DNA from: CAYWEP01 sp964613075
GTDB taxonomy: Bacteria > Patescibacteriota > Microgenomatia > Levybacterales > UBA12049
Direction: 5' to 3'
DNA: 36,932 nt
NCBI GenBank assembly: GCA_964613075.1
Contig: CAZTFV010000004.1
Span: 1 to 36,932 of the forward strand
Shown here: piece after piece, positions 6,907-15,231 of the stretch
Position numbering within the stretch: position 1 is the first letter of the stretch
Layout: every line of letters begins with the position of its first letter
Translations under genes and position numbers: made by a program
Notes under the pieces: model-generated
What the model was told of the DNA's origin: nothing
The model's input: only the letters and a program-made list of their open reading frames with translations
The model's database searches: none

Positions 6907-8091
6907 ATGCAGTTAAAAAGAAAACGTCGGGTCTTAATGCTCTACGATTTTCCTATAAAAGGCGGTGGGTCAGGTGCGTATGTAAAATATCTTACCCTAA
7001 GGCTCAAAGAAAGCAAGAAATATGAGATCGCCGTGGCCTTGCCTGACAGGACAGAGATAGATCCAAGCCTTAAGCAATACTATATCAAACTACCCCAGAT
7101 ACCGGTCTTTATTGGAAGACCCGGCCTTGAGAAGTCAAAAAAGTATAGCGAGCTAACGCGCCAGGAAATTACCGATTTCTATACTGCTTTCCTTAAAGAA
7201 ACGATCAGGATTGTCGAAGACTTTAGGCCGGAGATTATCCACGTCCATCATTTACTTGTTAATGGCTGGGTGGCAGACTTTATCCGAGGAGTCTATGGTA
7301 TTAAATATGTAATAACCTCCCACGGTAGTTGTCTTCAGGCAGTTAACCAGGACCGCCGCTACTTCCGAAAGACCCGCGAAGCGCTGCGCGCAGCCGATGC
7401 CATCACAGTCGTTTCAGGAGATACAAGGGCAAAACTCCTACGGATGTTTGGCTCAGACCTGCAAAAAAAAACTCGCACTATCCCGGGTGGAATCAGGCTT
7501 TCCCTATTTCCTGGAAAGATGAAAAAAAACGATCTGGACGATCTATCCGAAAAGCTAAATATAAAGAGCAATAAAATAGCACTATTCACCGGTCGGCTTA
7601 TTAACGAAAAGGGAATTGATTATCTGGTCAAAGCAGCAAGTAAAATAAACGGCGATGTTGTTATAGCAGGCGATGGACCACAAAAAAAGCGTCTTGAGCA
7701 AATGATAAAAGACCGAAAATTAGTCAATGTCCATCTTCTTGGCCATTTCGATTATCTGACCCTCATAAAACTCTATTACTTGGCCACGGTCTTTGTCGCG
7801 CCTGCTGTGTGGGACGAGCCACTCGGATTAACTATCATAGAGGCAATGGCAGCGGGGAAACCGGTTATCGTCACGAGAAGGGGTGGAGTAACGATGGCTG
7901 TCAAAGATGGACAAAATGGGTTCTTCGTGAAATCACGAAACGCTTCCGACATCGCCGAAAAAGTAAATAAGCTTTTTGCTAATACCTCTCTGGCAAAGCG
8001 CATGGGTGAGAATGCCCGAAAAGTTGTTGAAGAGAGATTTACTTGGAAAAAAATCGCCAAGAAGTTTGACACGCTATATAGTAAAATGTAG
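6907..8091 (+). CDS. GT4-family glycosyltransferase
   Basis: A 394-residue GT-B fold enzyme. The N-terminal domain has a Gly-rich acceptor loop (FPIKGGGSGAYVKYL), 'IIHVHHLLVNGWVA' and a signature 'ITSHGS'. The C-terminal nucleotide-sugar domain has 'ALFTGRLINEKGIDYLVKA' and the retaining-GT4 EX7E motif, Glu304-Pro-Leu-Gly...Glu312 (EPLGLTIIEAMAAGKPVI). The sugar and acceptor are not predictable. It is first in a tight operon of four glycosyltransferases (gap of five bases to the next gene). A leaderless-type promoter precedes it. The window shows no transporter or polymerase to tell whether the product is an exopolysaccharide, a glycolipid or a decoration of surface proteins. Confidence 0.88.
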   Translation: MQLKRKRRVLMLYDFPIKGGGSGAYVKYLTLRLKESKKYEIAVALPDRTEIDPSLKQYYIKLPQIPVFIGRPGLEKSKKYSELTRQEITDFYTAFLKETIRIVEDFRPEIIHVHHLLVNGWVADFIRGVYGIKYVITSHGSCLQAVNQDRRYFRKTREALRAADAITVVSGDTRAKLLRMFGSDLQKKTRTIPGGIRLSLFPGKMKKNDLDDLSEKLNIKSNKIALFTGRLINEKGIDYLVKAASKINGDVVIAGDGPQKKRLEQMIKDRKLVNVHLLGHFDYLTLIKLYYLATVFVAPAVWDEPLGLTIIEAMAAGKPVIVTRRGGVTMAVKDGQNGFFVKSRNASDIAEKVNKLFANTSLAKRMGENARKVVEERFTWKKIAKKFDTLYSKM

Positions 8092-8096
8092 GAGAC

Positions 8097-9194
8097 ATGC
8101 GTATTCTTCTTGTCTCCACTCTCAAACGCAAGGTTGCTGCGGATGTTAGTGCCTCGCGCTCTCGGATTATCTATCAGCTAGGAAAGGGTCTAGTGGCTAA
8201 AGGACATACTGTTGGTCTGCTAGGAACGGCAGATAGCCATATCGAGGGGGTGAAGACCCATCCTGTCATTGATAAAGCGTTTGTTGAACTGCCGCCTTTT
8301 GAAAACCCCTTTTACGCCGAAACCGGCTTCCTCGTGCAACTTGAGAAAAAAATTGAAGAGTTAGCCGCGGATTATGATGTGATACATAACCACACGTTTC
8401 CAGAGTTCATCAACCTCTACGCTTCAGAACGAGTCAGTACACCTATGGTTACGACCCTCCACGCGCAGGCAACACCTGAGTATGATACGGCGCTTAGTCT
8501 TTTTCCCAAAGCCAACCTCGTCTCGATCTCTCAAGCCCACAAAAGTCATTTTCACAAAGCACATATCGGATGGATCGTCTACAACGGCGTGGATACTGAC
8601 ATTTATGCATTTCAAGAAAAAAAGCAGGACTACCTGCTCTGGCTAGGAAGACTAGGGAAAGCCAAAGACGAGCAGGGCAACTTCATGGACGCAAAAGGAA
8701 TCAAATGGACAATAAAGCTGGCTGAGGATACAGGTGAGCCTCTCATCATCTCCGGAAATGTTGAAGACATGGAGTTTTATGATCGGCAAGTAAAGCCGCA
8801 CCTCTCAGAAAAAATCCAATGGTACGGCCCGGTAACAAGCGAACAGGTACTAAAAAGAGAAGAAGTCGTAAAGCTCATGCAGGACGCAAAAGCGTTCTTA
8901 ATGACAATCAATTGGGAAGAGCCATTTGGACTAGTCATGGCAGAGGCAATGAGCTGCGGGACGCCGGTAATCGGATTCAACCGAGGATCTGTTTCTGAGC
9001 TGGTGCTTGATGGTTTGACTGGGTTTGTGGTAGATCCACAACAAGGGCTGGACGGGTTAAAGGAGGCGTTGGTAAAGCTCCCGATTATTTCGCCTAAAGC
9101 ATGCCATGAGCATGTGGAGAAAAATTTTAGCCTGCACAGGATGGTCGACAACTATGAGAAGGTGTATCAGGATATAGCCTCATCTGCTTTATGA
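8097..9194 (+). CDS. GT4-family glycosyltransferase
   Basis: A 365-residue GT4 enzyme. The N-terminal domain has 'DVIHNHTFPEFINLYASE' and 'PMVTTLHAQA'. The linker strand 'VYNGVDTDIYAF' is typical. The C-terminal domain has 'LLWLGRLGKAKDEQGN...AKG' and the EX7E pair Glu275...Glu283 (EEPFGLVMAEAMSCGTPVIGF). AGGAG lies only two to three bases before the ATG, so it is not a well-spaced ribosome-binding site; coupling to the upstream stop (TAG 8089-8091) is more likely. The stop overlaps the next gene's ATG by four bases. It is closely related in layout to the following gene; the two probably arose by duplication. Confidence 0.88.
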   Translation: MRILLVSTLKRKVAADVSASRSRIIYQLGKGLVAKGHTVGLLGTADSHIEGVKTHPVIDKAFVELPPFENPFYAETGFLVQLEKKIEELAADYDVIHNHTFPEFINLYASERVSTPMVTTLHAQATPEYDTALSLFPKANLVSISQAHKSHFHKAHIGWIVYNGVDTDIYAFQEKKQDYLLWLGRLGKAKDEQGNFMDAKGIKWTIKLAEDTGEPLIISGNVEDMEFYDRQVKPHLSEKIQWYGPVTSEQVLKREEVVKLMQDAKAFLMTINWEEPFGLVMAEAMSCGTPVIGFNRGSVSELVLDGLTGFVVDPQQGLDGLKEALVKLPIISPKACHEHVEKNFSLHRMVDNYEKVYQDIASSAL

Positions 9195-10366
9195 GAATAG
9201 GACTTTTACTGCCCAGTATTTTCGCTTCAAAGCACCTTTATCAGGACAGGATTTTTGCCCCGCGCGATTTACTGACCGAGTTAGCAGATGGTTTAGTTGC
9301 GAGAGGGCATAGTGTTATTGTCTTTTCCACGCCTGACTTTAAGACGAAGGCACAGGTTGCACCGGTCTCTTTAGAATATGTCGAAAAGCAGCTACCGTAT
9401 TATAAATTTCGCAATTTAGAGGAACCAAGACGGGCAATACTCAACGATGAGGCAAAAAAACGGTTGTTTGAGATAGAGGTTATCACTATGGCTTTCCAGG
9501 CGGCGCAAAAAGGAGAGATTGAGGTTATTCACTCATATCATTCCTCGATCTTTTTCACGGATCACTATCTGCAGGAGCTTGTGAAAACTGTTCCGGTGAT
9601 CTATTCATTGCACGATCCGGTTCCCCCTGGAGAAAGTATAGAGTGTCACGAGCTCGCAAAATTCATGCATCATTCTTATATAGCTATCTCAAAAAATATG
9701 ATAGAAACTGCGCCATTGGCATTAAATTTTGTCGAGACAATCTATCATGGTCTTGACGTGAACGACTATCCATATATGGAGGAGCCGAAGGGTGATCTTC
9801 GCTTTGTCGGGCGGATCATACCCGAAAAAGGCCTCGCCGATGCGTTGGAAGCGGCGCTGCAGCTACAAATTCCGCTCGCCTTTAGCTCAAGCAAAAACTT
9901 TATGGACACAAAGTATTTTCAGACACATATTGAGCGGTACATGCAGGATCCTCTTACGAGTGAACAAAATATTCCCGATATGAGCAAAAGAGCAGTCTTC
10001 TATGGAGACGGGAAAGCGCTACTTTTTCCTATTCATTGGGAGGAGCCTTTCGGTATGGTAATGATTGAGGTAATGGCCTGCGGCACACCGGTTATCGCGT
10101 ATGCCAGGGGATCGACTCCTGAAATAATTGCAGATGGGAAGACGGGTTTTATCGTCAATGAGTCAGACAGTCTGATCCGCGGAGACTGGGTCGTGAAGCA
10201 GACAGGGATAGAAGGTTTAAAAGAGGCGGTAAAAAGACTCTATGCACTGTCTCCTGATGAGTACCGGTGTATGCGTCAGGCATGCAGAGCACGGGTTGAG
10301 GAGATATTCACGCTTGAAAAAATGGTTGATGGCTACGAAAAAGTCTATCAACGACTACTCCAATAA
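9191..10366 (+). CDS. GT4-family glycosyltransferase
   Basis: A 391-residue enzyme whose start overlaps the previous stop (ATGA). Recognisable parts are 'RDLLTELADGLVARGHSVIVFSTPD', 'VIYSLHDPVPPGES', 'TIYHGLDVNDYPY', 'LRFVGRIIPEKGLADALEAAL' and EX7E Glu285...Glu293 (EEPFGMVMIEVMACGTPVIAYARG). It is full length, with both Rossmann-like lobes present. The GT4 class is retaining and usually uses UDP-, GDP- or ADP-sugars; the donor here is unknown. It belongs with its neighbours in one transcription unit, with six bases to the glucan synthase gene. Confidence 0.88.
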   Translation: MRIGLLLPSIFASKHLYQDRIFAPRDLLTELADGLVARGHSVIVFSTPDFKTKAQVAPVSLEYVEKQLPYYKFRNLEEPRRAILNDEAKKRLFEIEVITMAFQAAQKGEIEVIHSYHSSIFFTDHYLQELVKTVPVIYSLHDPVPPGESIECHELAKFMHHSYIAISKNMIETAPLALNFVETIYHGLDVNDYPYMEEPKGDLRFVGRIIPEKGLADALEAALQLQIPLAFSSSKNFMDTKYFQTHIERYMQDPLTSEQNIPDMSKRAVFYGDGKALLFPIHWEEPFGMVMIEVMACGTPVIAYARGSTPEIIADGKTGFIVNESDSLIRGDWVVKQTGIEGLKEAVKRLYALSPDEYRCMRQACRARVEEIFTLEKMVDGYEKVYQRLLQ

Positions 10367-10372
10367 GCTAGT

Positions 10373-11809
10373 ATGAAAAATCCTGCCCGGGTTCTTATCG
10401 TTGGCTTTGAGGCGACGCCTTTTTTTAAAACCGGTGGTTTGGGAGATGTGATGCATGCACTCCCCAAGGCACTTCGCGGAATAGGAGTCGATGTCAGAGT
10501 AGTCATACCATATTACGCTAGTCTGAAGAAGGAGTTGCCTCAAAAAAAGATAGGTGAGATGTATATTCGCTTCGGCAAAGAACTTCGTTCAGTCAAAATG
10601 TACGAGGGAGTATTTCCGGATAGTTATACGCCGATTTATTTTCTTGAGAACCAGCGTTACATTAATCTTGAAGTAACGAAAATCCGTAGTCTTGAGCCTT
10701 TTGTTTTTTTCGATATCGCTGTAAGCTACTTCACCAACTGGCTTAGCATGCAGAATATCTGGCAGCCAGCAATTATCCATTGCAACGATTGGCATACCGC
10801 GCTTATCCCGTTGCTTTTAAAAAGTAAGCTACAATCTTCAATCCGCACCCTCCTGACCATACACAACTTGCTTTATCAAGGAAGCGCATCATATCATGTA
10901 CTGGACTTACTCAATCTTAAAGACGAAGAAACAAAAGGCATTAAGCATAACCAGCCGGTGAGTCAAATGAATATCTTGGGTGAGGGGATCTTGCACGCAA
11001 CGCGCGTCTCAACTGTCTCGCCAACCTACGCAGACGAGATCTCCAAGGGTCGCCACCTCGAGCTCATCTATGCGTATCTCCAGAAAAGAAAAGAAGAAAA
11101 AAGCCCAGACGGCAAAGTGGTCGGCATCTTAAACGGTATTGATTATGAAGAATGGGATCCGTGCCACGACAAGGTTCTAAAACAGAAATACGGGTTTTCT
11201 GACCTTGCATCAGGTAAAGCAAAGAACAAGCAAGCGCTCCTCAAGCAGCTAAATCTTCCTGATAAACCAACCTTTGCCTTCGTCGGGCGTATGGCCAACC
11301 AAAAAGGATTAGACCTTCTCAGCAATAAAATCGATGATATCATGAAGCTCGATCTAAATATCATCCTCTTAGGTACCGGCCAGCCAGATATTGAAGAGTC
11401 AATGCGCCAAATTGCCAGAAAATACAAAGACAGATTCCGCGCTGAAATCCACTATGAAGAAGAGTTTGCTCATGAGTTATATGCCGGATCGGATTTCTTG
11501 CTCATCCCCTCCCATTACGAGCCTTGTGGCCTGATCCAAATGATTGCCATGCGCTACGGCACGATACCAATCGCCGCCAAGACAGGGGGTCTTGCCGATA
11601 CTATTAAAGACGGCAAAACAGGTTTTTTGTTTGAGAAAGATTCATCCTCGGGTTTGCTATCCGCTATCAAAAGGGCGCTGTCTGTATATGAAAAAAAGGA
11701 TAGTTTTGAAGCTATGCGAACGAGCGGTATGAAAGAGGATTTCTCCTGGGATAAAAGCGCAAAACGATATAGAGATTTATATATTGATATATTAAAGTTA
11801 AATGAATAA
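10373..11809 (+). CDS. glgA: Glycogen/starch synthase-type GT5 glucosyltransferase
   Basis: A 478-residue GT5 enzyme, the usual length of bacterial GlgA. It carries the defining N-terminal KTGGLGDV at 19-26 (ADP-glucose binding), 'IIHCNDWHTALIPLLL', 'LLTIHNLLYQG', 'STVSPTYADEI', 'GILNGIDYEEWDP', and in the C-terminal domain 'FVGRMANQKGLDLL' plus PSHYEPCGL with the catalytic-type Glu383. GlgA elongates alpha-1,4-glucan from ADP-glucose. Neither GlgC nor GlgB is in the window. Being last in an operon with three GT4 enzymes suggests glucan or storage polymer synthesis linked to envelope glycans, but a different glycan product is possible. Confidence 0.88.
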   Translation: MKNPARVLIVGFEATPFFKTGGLGDVMHALPKALRGIGVDVRVVIPYYASLKKELPQKKIGEMYIRFGKELRSVKMYEGVFPDSYTPIYFLENQRYINLEVTKIRSLEPFVFFDIAVSYFTNWLSMQNIWQPAIIHCNDWHTALIPLLLKSKLQSSIRTLLTIHNLLYQGSASYHVLDLLNLKDEETKGIKHNQPVSQMNILGEGILHATRVSTVSPTYADEISKGRHLELIYAYLQKRKEEKSPDGKVVGILNGIDYEEWDPCHDKVLKQKYGFSDLASGKAKNKQALLKQLNLPDKPTFAFVGRMANQKGLDLLSNKIDDIMKLDLNIILLGTGQPDIEESMRQIARKYKDRFRAEIHYEEEFAHELYAGSDFLLIPSHYEPCGLIQMIAMRYGTIPIAAKTGGLADTIKDGKTGFLFEKDSSSGLLSAIKRALSVYEKKDSFEAMRTSGMKEDFSWDKSAKRYRDLYIDILKLNE

Positions 11810-11816
11810 ATACTTG

Positions 11817-11845
11817 TTGACAAAGAGCAATATTCCAGTTATTAT
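11817..11845 (+). promoter_or_regulatory. Promoter of the RHH/PIN toxin-antitoxin operon
   Basis: TTGACA (11817-11822), a 17-base spacer and TATTAT (11840-11845): a near-consensus sigma-70-type promoter. The antitoxin ATG at 11854 is eight bases after the -10, so the mRNA should be leaderless. Autorepression by the RHH antitoxin at this site would be usual but no operator can be shown. Confidence 0.75.
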
Positions 11846-11853
11846 TACAGTGT

Positions 11854-12096
11854 ATGAAAAGTATCCAAAGAAATACTGAAGTTGTATCTGTATCCCTCCC
11901 AAAAAGCCTAGCTCAGAAACTTGATCAAATTCGAGTAATAAAAGGGCAGTCTCGAAGTGCCTTTATTGCCTCGCTTATACAGCAGCAAACAGAAGACGAT
12001 AGGTGGCAAAGACTCTACAAAAAAGGAGAAAAAACTGCGAGAAAACTGAAGATTACCTCAGAAGATGCGATAGACCGCATTCTCCATGGAGCATAA
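11854..12096 (+). CDS. Ribbon-helix-helix (CopG/MetJ-type) antitoxin
   Basis: An 80-residue protein. The N-terminal half 'EVVSVSLPKSLAQKLDQIRVIKGQSRSAFIASLI' is a ribbon-helix-helix DNA-binding domain: a beta strand (VVSVSLP), helix A, a turn at 'KGQSRSAF', and helix B. The charged C-terminal tail (WQRLYKKGEKTARKLKITSEDAIDRI) would wrap the toxin. The stop overlaps the PIN toxin start (ATG 12086) by 11 bases, typical for type II toxin-antitoxin operons. It probably represses its own promoter. Confidence 0.85.
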   Translation: MKSIQRNTEVVSVSLPKSLAQKLDQIRVIKGQSRSAFIASLIQQQTEDDRWQRLYKKGEKTARKLKITSEDAIDRILHGA

Positions 12097-12505
12097 AGCA
12101 AAAGTCGTTTTTGATACCAATATCTATATTTCAGCCATCATCTTTGGTGGAAATCCACGAACCTGCCTTGAGCTCGCCAGAAGCAGAGAAATAGAGCTGT
12201 TTGTCAGTCGAGAAATACTGGTGGAGCTTGCTGATAAGCTACGTAGCAAATTTTTTTGGGAAGAAGAGGACATACGGGATGTGATAGAAGGAATAATGGT
12301 TTTTGCAACACTCGTTTCTCCACGGGAAAAAGTCACTATTATTCATGATGACATATCGGACAATATAATACTTGCGTGTGCAAAAGAAGCAAAGGCACAA
12401 ATTATTATATCAGGGGACAAAAAGCATCTCTTAAGCCTTGAGAAGTTTGAGAAGATCCCAATAATCCCAGCCAAAACATTCCTCGATCAATTCTATAATA
12501 ACTAG
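12086..12505 (+). CDS. PIN-domain RNase toxin
   Basis: A 139-residue PIN ribonuclease of the 'putative toxin-antitoxin component, PIN family' type. The acidic metal-binding site looks intact: Asp10 in VVFDTNIYISA, Glu47 in EILVELADKL, Asp92 in DISDNIILACAKEA and Asp111 in IISGDKHLL-like context (ISGDKKHLL). It should cleave RNA with Mg2+ or Mn2+ and be held inactive by the RHH protein. It ends three bases before the convergent gene at 12509. It contrasts with the degenerate PIN protein at 17434-17859. Confidence 0.87.
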   Translation: MEHKAKVVFDTNIYISAIIFGGNPRTCLELARSREIELFVSREILVELADKLRSKFFWEEEDIRDVIEGIMVFATLVSPREKVTIIHDDISDNIILACAKEAKAQIIISGDKKHLLSLEKFEKIPIIPAKTFLDQFYNN

Positions 12506-12508
12506 ATA

Positions 12509-12928
12509 CTACTTCACCGTTATCACCATTGTCGCGCCGGAGTTTTTCTCCTGTACAGTAAATTGCCCTTTCGTATCCTGCCGGACGCGCACTTCTTCTT
12601 TATACCCATACCCCCGAGGCGTTGTGAGTCCTTTTTGATTTGATAGAAGGAGCATCAGCCTATCCTGACTGTCATTCAGAATAGCCAGGTAGCGGCTGAA
12701 AGGCACAGTAAGGTTTGTTCGGCTGAATCGCTCACCATCAAACGTAACCGTATAAACAGCTTGATCTGGCGGTTTTTGCCTTGATGGTGTAGGCGAGATA
12801 TCGTTACTCAGTATTGACCGCGCAGACGGGAAGAGGATGCCATTTGAAAGAAGATCAGGGAAGACAAGAGCGTGGAGGAGAAAGCCTGCCATAAAGGAGA
12901 AGAATAGAAGAATAAGCACTTTAAACAT
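12509..12928 (-). CDS. Membrane-anchored small beta-rich protein (possibly degenerate cupredoxin-like)
   Basis: A 139-residue protein with an N-terminal hydrophobic segment (residues 2-22, VLILLFFSFMAGFLLHALVF) acting as signal anchor, a Ser/Pro linker, then about 80 residues predicted to be beta-strands: 'YTVTFDGERFSRTNLTVPFSRYLAILNDS', 'LMLLLSNQKGL', 'GATMVITVK'. The spacing resembles exported cupredoxin-like domains, but the Cys and His copper ligands are absent, so the call is tentative and no metal role should be assumed. It is the last gene of the minus-strand surface-protein block, separated from the gene upstream by a long repeat hairpin. Confidence 0.6.
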   Translation of the reverse strand: MFKVLILLFFSFMAGFLLHALVFPDLLSNGILFPSARSILSNDISPTPSRQKPPDQAVYTVTFDGERFSRTNLTVPFSRYLAILNDSQDRLMLLLSNQKGLTTPRGYGYKEEVRVRQDTKGQFTVQEKNSGATMVITVK

Positions 12929-12944
12929 AAGAAGGTGTTGAGGC

Positions 12945-13084
12945 TAGACGCTGGATGCTAGAAGTTGGATCTTGATACGTTCAGTTTCATGAACGTATCT
13001 TGAAGTTGGAAATTAGAAGATAGATCAAGCCTCTAACTTCTAACATCAAATTCTAACCTCTAGCTTCTAGTGTCTAACATCAGA
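12945..13084 (-). repeat. Long intergenic hairpin element with 9-nt substructure
   Basis: Left part: TAGACGCTG, GATGCTAGA, AGTTGGATC-type units. Centre: GATACGTTC/GAACGTATC stem. Right part: CTAACTTCT, AACATCAAA, TTCTAACCT, CTAGCTTCT, AGTGTCTAA-type units. It fills the gap between two surface-block genes. The left 85 bases are nearly the reverse complement of 6698-6800. The right side matches the ends of the elements at 30190 and 35940. Confidence 0.75.
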
Positions 13085-13088
13085 TTAT

Positions 13089-14003
13089 TCATCCCTTAAA
13101 CAATATTCTCAGCGCTTTTCCGAGGCGTTTTCGCATCAGGAAGAGTATAAAGATTATGCCAAGGATTATCCCTGCAATCTTGACCGGGAAGACAAAAAAT
13201 GTTTCTGTTGCAGTCAGTGTTTGATTTTCCGTATTGCCGTAGTACATGACTGCAGTTGCTGTATGCGGGCCAAAAAGAAACCGCTTATTCAGCTGCGCCG
13301 TCACAATGCGGCTTGCCTGTGGAAAGACATTTGTTCCCGGCACCACAATATCTGCCGCTTTCTGCCCAAACATATTCGTTACGCCAACTATGCCGTAGGT
13401 CTTTACATGCACGTTTCCTTTATTGATAAACTTCATTGAGAAAGGAATTGGGCCAAATTCGGAAAAGGCGGGGGCAGTAAAGTCAGTAAGTTCTAGCACC
13501 TCATTGACTGGTCCTGAGATACGGACTAAAAAAAGCGAGGCAATCTGCTGTGAAAGAGATGCAGCATTTGGGTCTGCTTTTGACTCAACGCCAAAGACAA
13601 ATGATCCATAGCGCCCGCCCGCAGCATCTTTGGGAACAGAAATAGTAGCCGTAATTTCTTGCTCCTCTCCTGCATAAAGCATAAAGCTTTGCGGGCTGAC
13701 CTTTGTCCATGAGGCAACGCTCCACGGACTGGCCGATGAGAGTGCCACCTGTCCTTCCTCGCCGCTTGCGGTAAAATCCTCAACCCGAACTGCAATTGGT
13801 AAAGAGCCGCTGCTGCGATTGCGGATTTTTGCCGTCACCGTTATTGTCTGTCCCGGGTCAGCGTTAACTTCCTGAGAGGGAGGGGATACCTCAAGCGTTT
13901 GTCCGCTATTCTGGGCGATAACCCATTGTCTGAGACTGGAAAAAAGAAGGAGTGCAATAATCACTAAAAGGCAAGAAAGAAGTAAGAACCTTGTTTGTTT
14001 CAT
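13089..14003 (-). CDS. DUF916-like (WxLIP-like) membrane-anchored surface protein
   Basis: A 304-residue protein with a signal peptide (residues 1-30), two Ig-like beta domains and a C-terminal membrane helix (about 275-292, IAGIILGIIFILFLM) followed by a short basic tail (RKRLGKALRILFKG). The opening 'LEVSPPSQEVNADPGQTITVTAKIRNRSSGSLPIAVRVEDF' and 'KDAAGGRYGSFVFGVES' match the pattern of DUF916/WxLIP N-terminal domains. The second part (PIPFSMKFINKGNVHVKTYG) resembles the DUF3324 half. In Firmicutes such proteins pair with WxL proteins on the cell wall. Here it follows a secreted surface protein with a WxL-like C-terminus, and the pair is repeated upstream, suggesting a partner system. Assigned by pattern, not by search. 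Confidence 0.65.
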   Translation of the reverse strand: MKQTRFLLLSCLLVIIALLLFSSLRQWVIAQNSGQTLEVSPPSQEVNADPGQTITVTAKIRNRSSGSLPIAVRVEDFTASGEEGQVALSSASPWSVASWTKVSPQSFMLYAGEEQEITATISVPKDAAGGRYGSFVFGVESKADPNAASLSQQIASLFLVRISGPVNEVLELTDFTAPAFSEFGPIPFSMKFINKGNVHVKTYGIVGVTNMFGQKAADIVVPGTNVFPQASRIVTAQLNKRFLFGPHTATAVMYYGNTENQTLTATETFFVFPVKIAGIILGIIFILFLMRKRLGKALRILFKG

Positions 14004-14050
14004 AGTTCGACAAGCTCACTATGATCCTGAGCAGAGTCGAAGGATCATGC
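14002..14050 (+). repeat. Dispersed palindromic repeat (TTCGACAAGCTCA / GATCCTGAGC type)
   Basis: Between the two surface genes, AGTTCGACAAGCTCACTATG is followed by ATCCTGAGCAGAGTCGAAGGAT. The pieces TTCGACAAGC and GAGTCGAAGGATC are the familiar halves of a repeat dispersed in many Patescibacteria genomes. It abuts the start codon of the DUF916-like gene (ATG at 14001-14003). Confidence 0.65.
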
Positions 14051-14069
14051 ACCTTAAGTATAGCAGAAC

Positions 14070-15224
14070 TCAATATGTCGGAGTTGCGATAAGGATAACG
14101 GTGCCAGTATACGTTCCAGCCGGTTGGACCGTATTAACCTCGAGTTCCCAACCAAGCCGTGTTGTCTGACTGCTCACGCCGGCAGTCGCGCAGATAGCCT
14201 CATCGCCGGTTGTTGTTGATCCTGCCCATTTCGCTCCGCCACTGGTGAACCGGGCAGCTGTTCCGGTACAAAGCGTTGCGTCCTCAGTTGAGTAGCCGAA
14301 AAAGCCAGTATTTGTATTTGCTGTTGAGCCATTAGGCGAACTCCAGGTAGTAGGAGTCGTGTTGGTGCCGGTAAATGCATCAATATTATTTGTTGATCCT
14401 GAAGTGAGCGGAGGATTGCCCGCTATGGTCGCGGAATGAGACGCAGTTACCGTATATCCGCTGCCAGCGTTTGTGGTAACTGTCACATCGTGGGCAGCAA
14501 TCTTCGGCGTGGCCGCAACGAGGGTACCAAAGGGGATAGTCGTTGTCGTTGATGTGACGTTGACATTGCCGGTTCCACCGTTAAAATTTCCGCCTGATGA
14601 GACTGCTGCGATAGAGAAAGAGAAATTTGCATCAACTGTTGCCGAGACGGCGATTGAGGTCGTATCAAGAGTGGCAGAGGCTGCCTGGCCTGAGTCAATC
14701 TCGGTTGTACCTGTATCGGAAAAGGTTCTGGCCCGGGCAAAAAACGTCGTATTTGTCGTAGTTGAATTGGTTACGCCGGTAAATGTCAGCTGCATTGTCT
14801 GCGTTGCCTGTGTTGCCGGTGTTGTGACAACCACTCGGAACCTGATGCCACTGGTGTCTGGATCAGATACTGTTCGTCCAGTCCCGGCAATGTTATCTGA
14901 CGCCAGCGTAGGGGTGCCGGGAGAAAAACCCGTAGGCACTGTGCAGCTATCGGTAAAGCTACCGGCAGTTGTACAGATCTTAATATCAATTTGTTTGATC
15001 GATGTGGTCACGGCGGTTGTCCAGAAGAAGCCATAGGTAACGCCGGTTGCACCGGCTTGGGAATTGTTAATTTGCAGTTTGATCGGGCTCAGCGCGCCTG
15101 CATAGCTTCTTCCGACGAAGAGATTAACTAACGGGGGAAGAGTAAGGGCAATAATAAGGAAAAAGGCAAAGAAAAGACGAGCCTTTACAGGTAGAATTCG
15201 TCGCATATATCTACAATAGAGCAT
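14070..15224 (-). CDS. Secreted beta-rich surface protein with WxL-like C-terminal region
   Basis: A 384-residue protein rich in Thr, Ser, Ala and Gly with a signal peptide: basic MLYCRYMRRILPVKAR, hydrophobic core, and a cleavage-like SYAG around residue 41. The real start may be the internal ATG that gives MRRILPV (seventh codon). The body is beta-rich and almost free of charge. The C-terminal region, residues about 325-384, has 'FTSGGAKWAGSTTTGDEAICATAG...LGWELEVNTVQPAGTYTGTVILIATPTY'. It parallels the end of the 16364-17437 protein and recalls the WxL domain ending 'AGTYTATLTWTL'. Cys residues (for example CTTAGSFTDSC and the ATLC...AIC pair) could form disulfides. It is followed by a DUF916-like membrane protein, as is its paralogue. 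Confidence 0.7.
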   Translation of the reverse strand: MLYCRYMRRILPVKARLFFAFFLIIALTLPPLVNLFVGRSYAGALSPIKLQINNSQAGATGVTYGFFWTTAVTTSIKQIDIKICTTAGSFTDSCTVPTGFSPGTPTLASDNIAGTGRTVSDPDTSGIRFRVVVTTPATQATQTMQLTFTGVTNSTTTNTTFFARARTFSDTGTTEIDSGQAASATLDTTSIAVSATVDANFSFSIAAVSSGGNFNGGTGNVNVTSTTTTIPFGTLVAATPKIAAHDVTVTTNAGSGYTVTASHSATIAGNPPLTSGSTNNIDAFTGTNTTPTTWSSPNGSTANTNTGFFGYSTEDATLCTGTAARFTSGGAKWAGSTTTGDEAICATAGVSSQTTRLGWELEVNTVQPAGTYTGTVILIATPTY

Positions 15225-15231
15225 TTATTTC

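Noticed and set aside
14473..15036. Plus-strand ORF of 187 codons opposite the surface-protein gene
   Set aside because: It is a shadow of the Thr/Ser-rich minus-strand gene. It has Val/Ala-rich low complexity and no signal peptide or recognisable domain.
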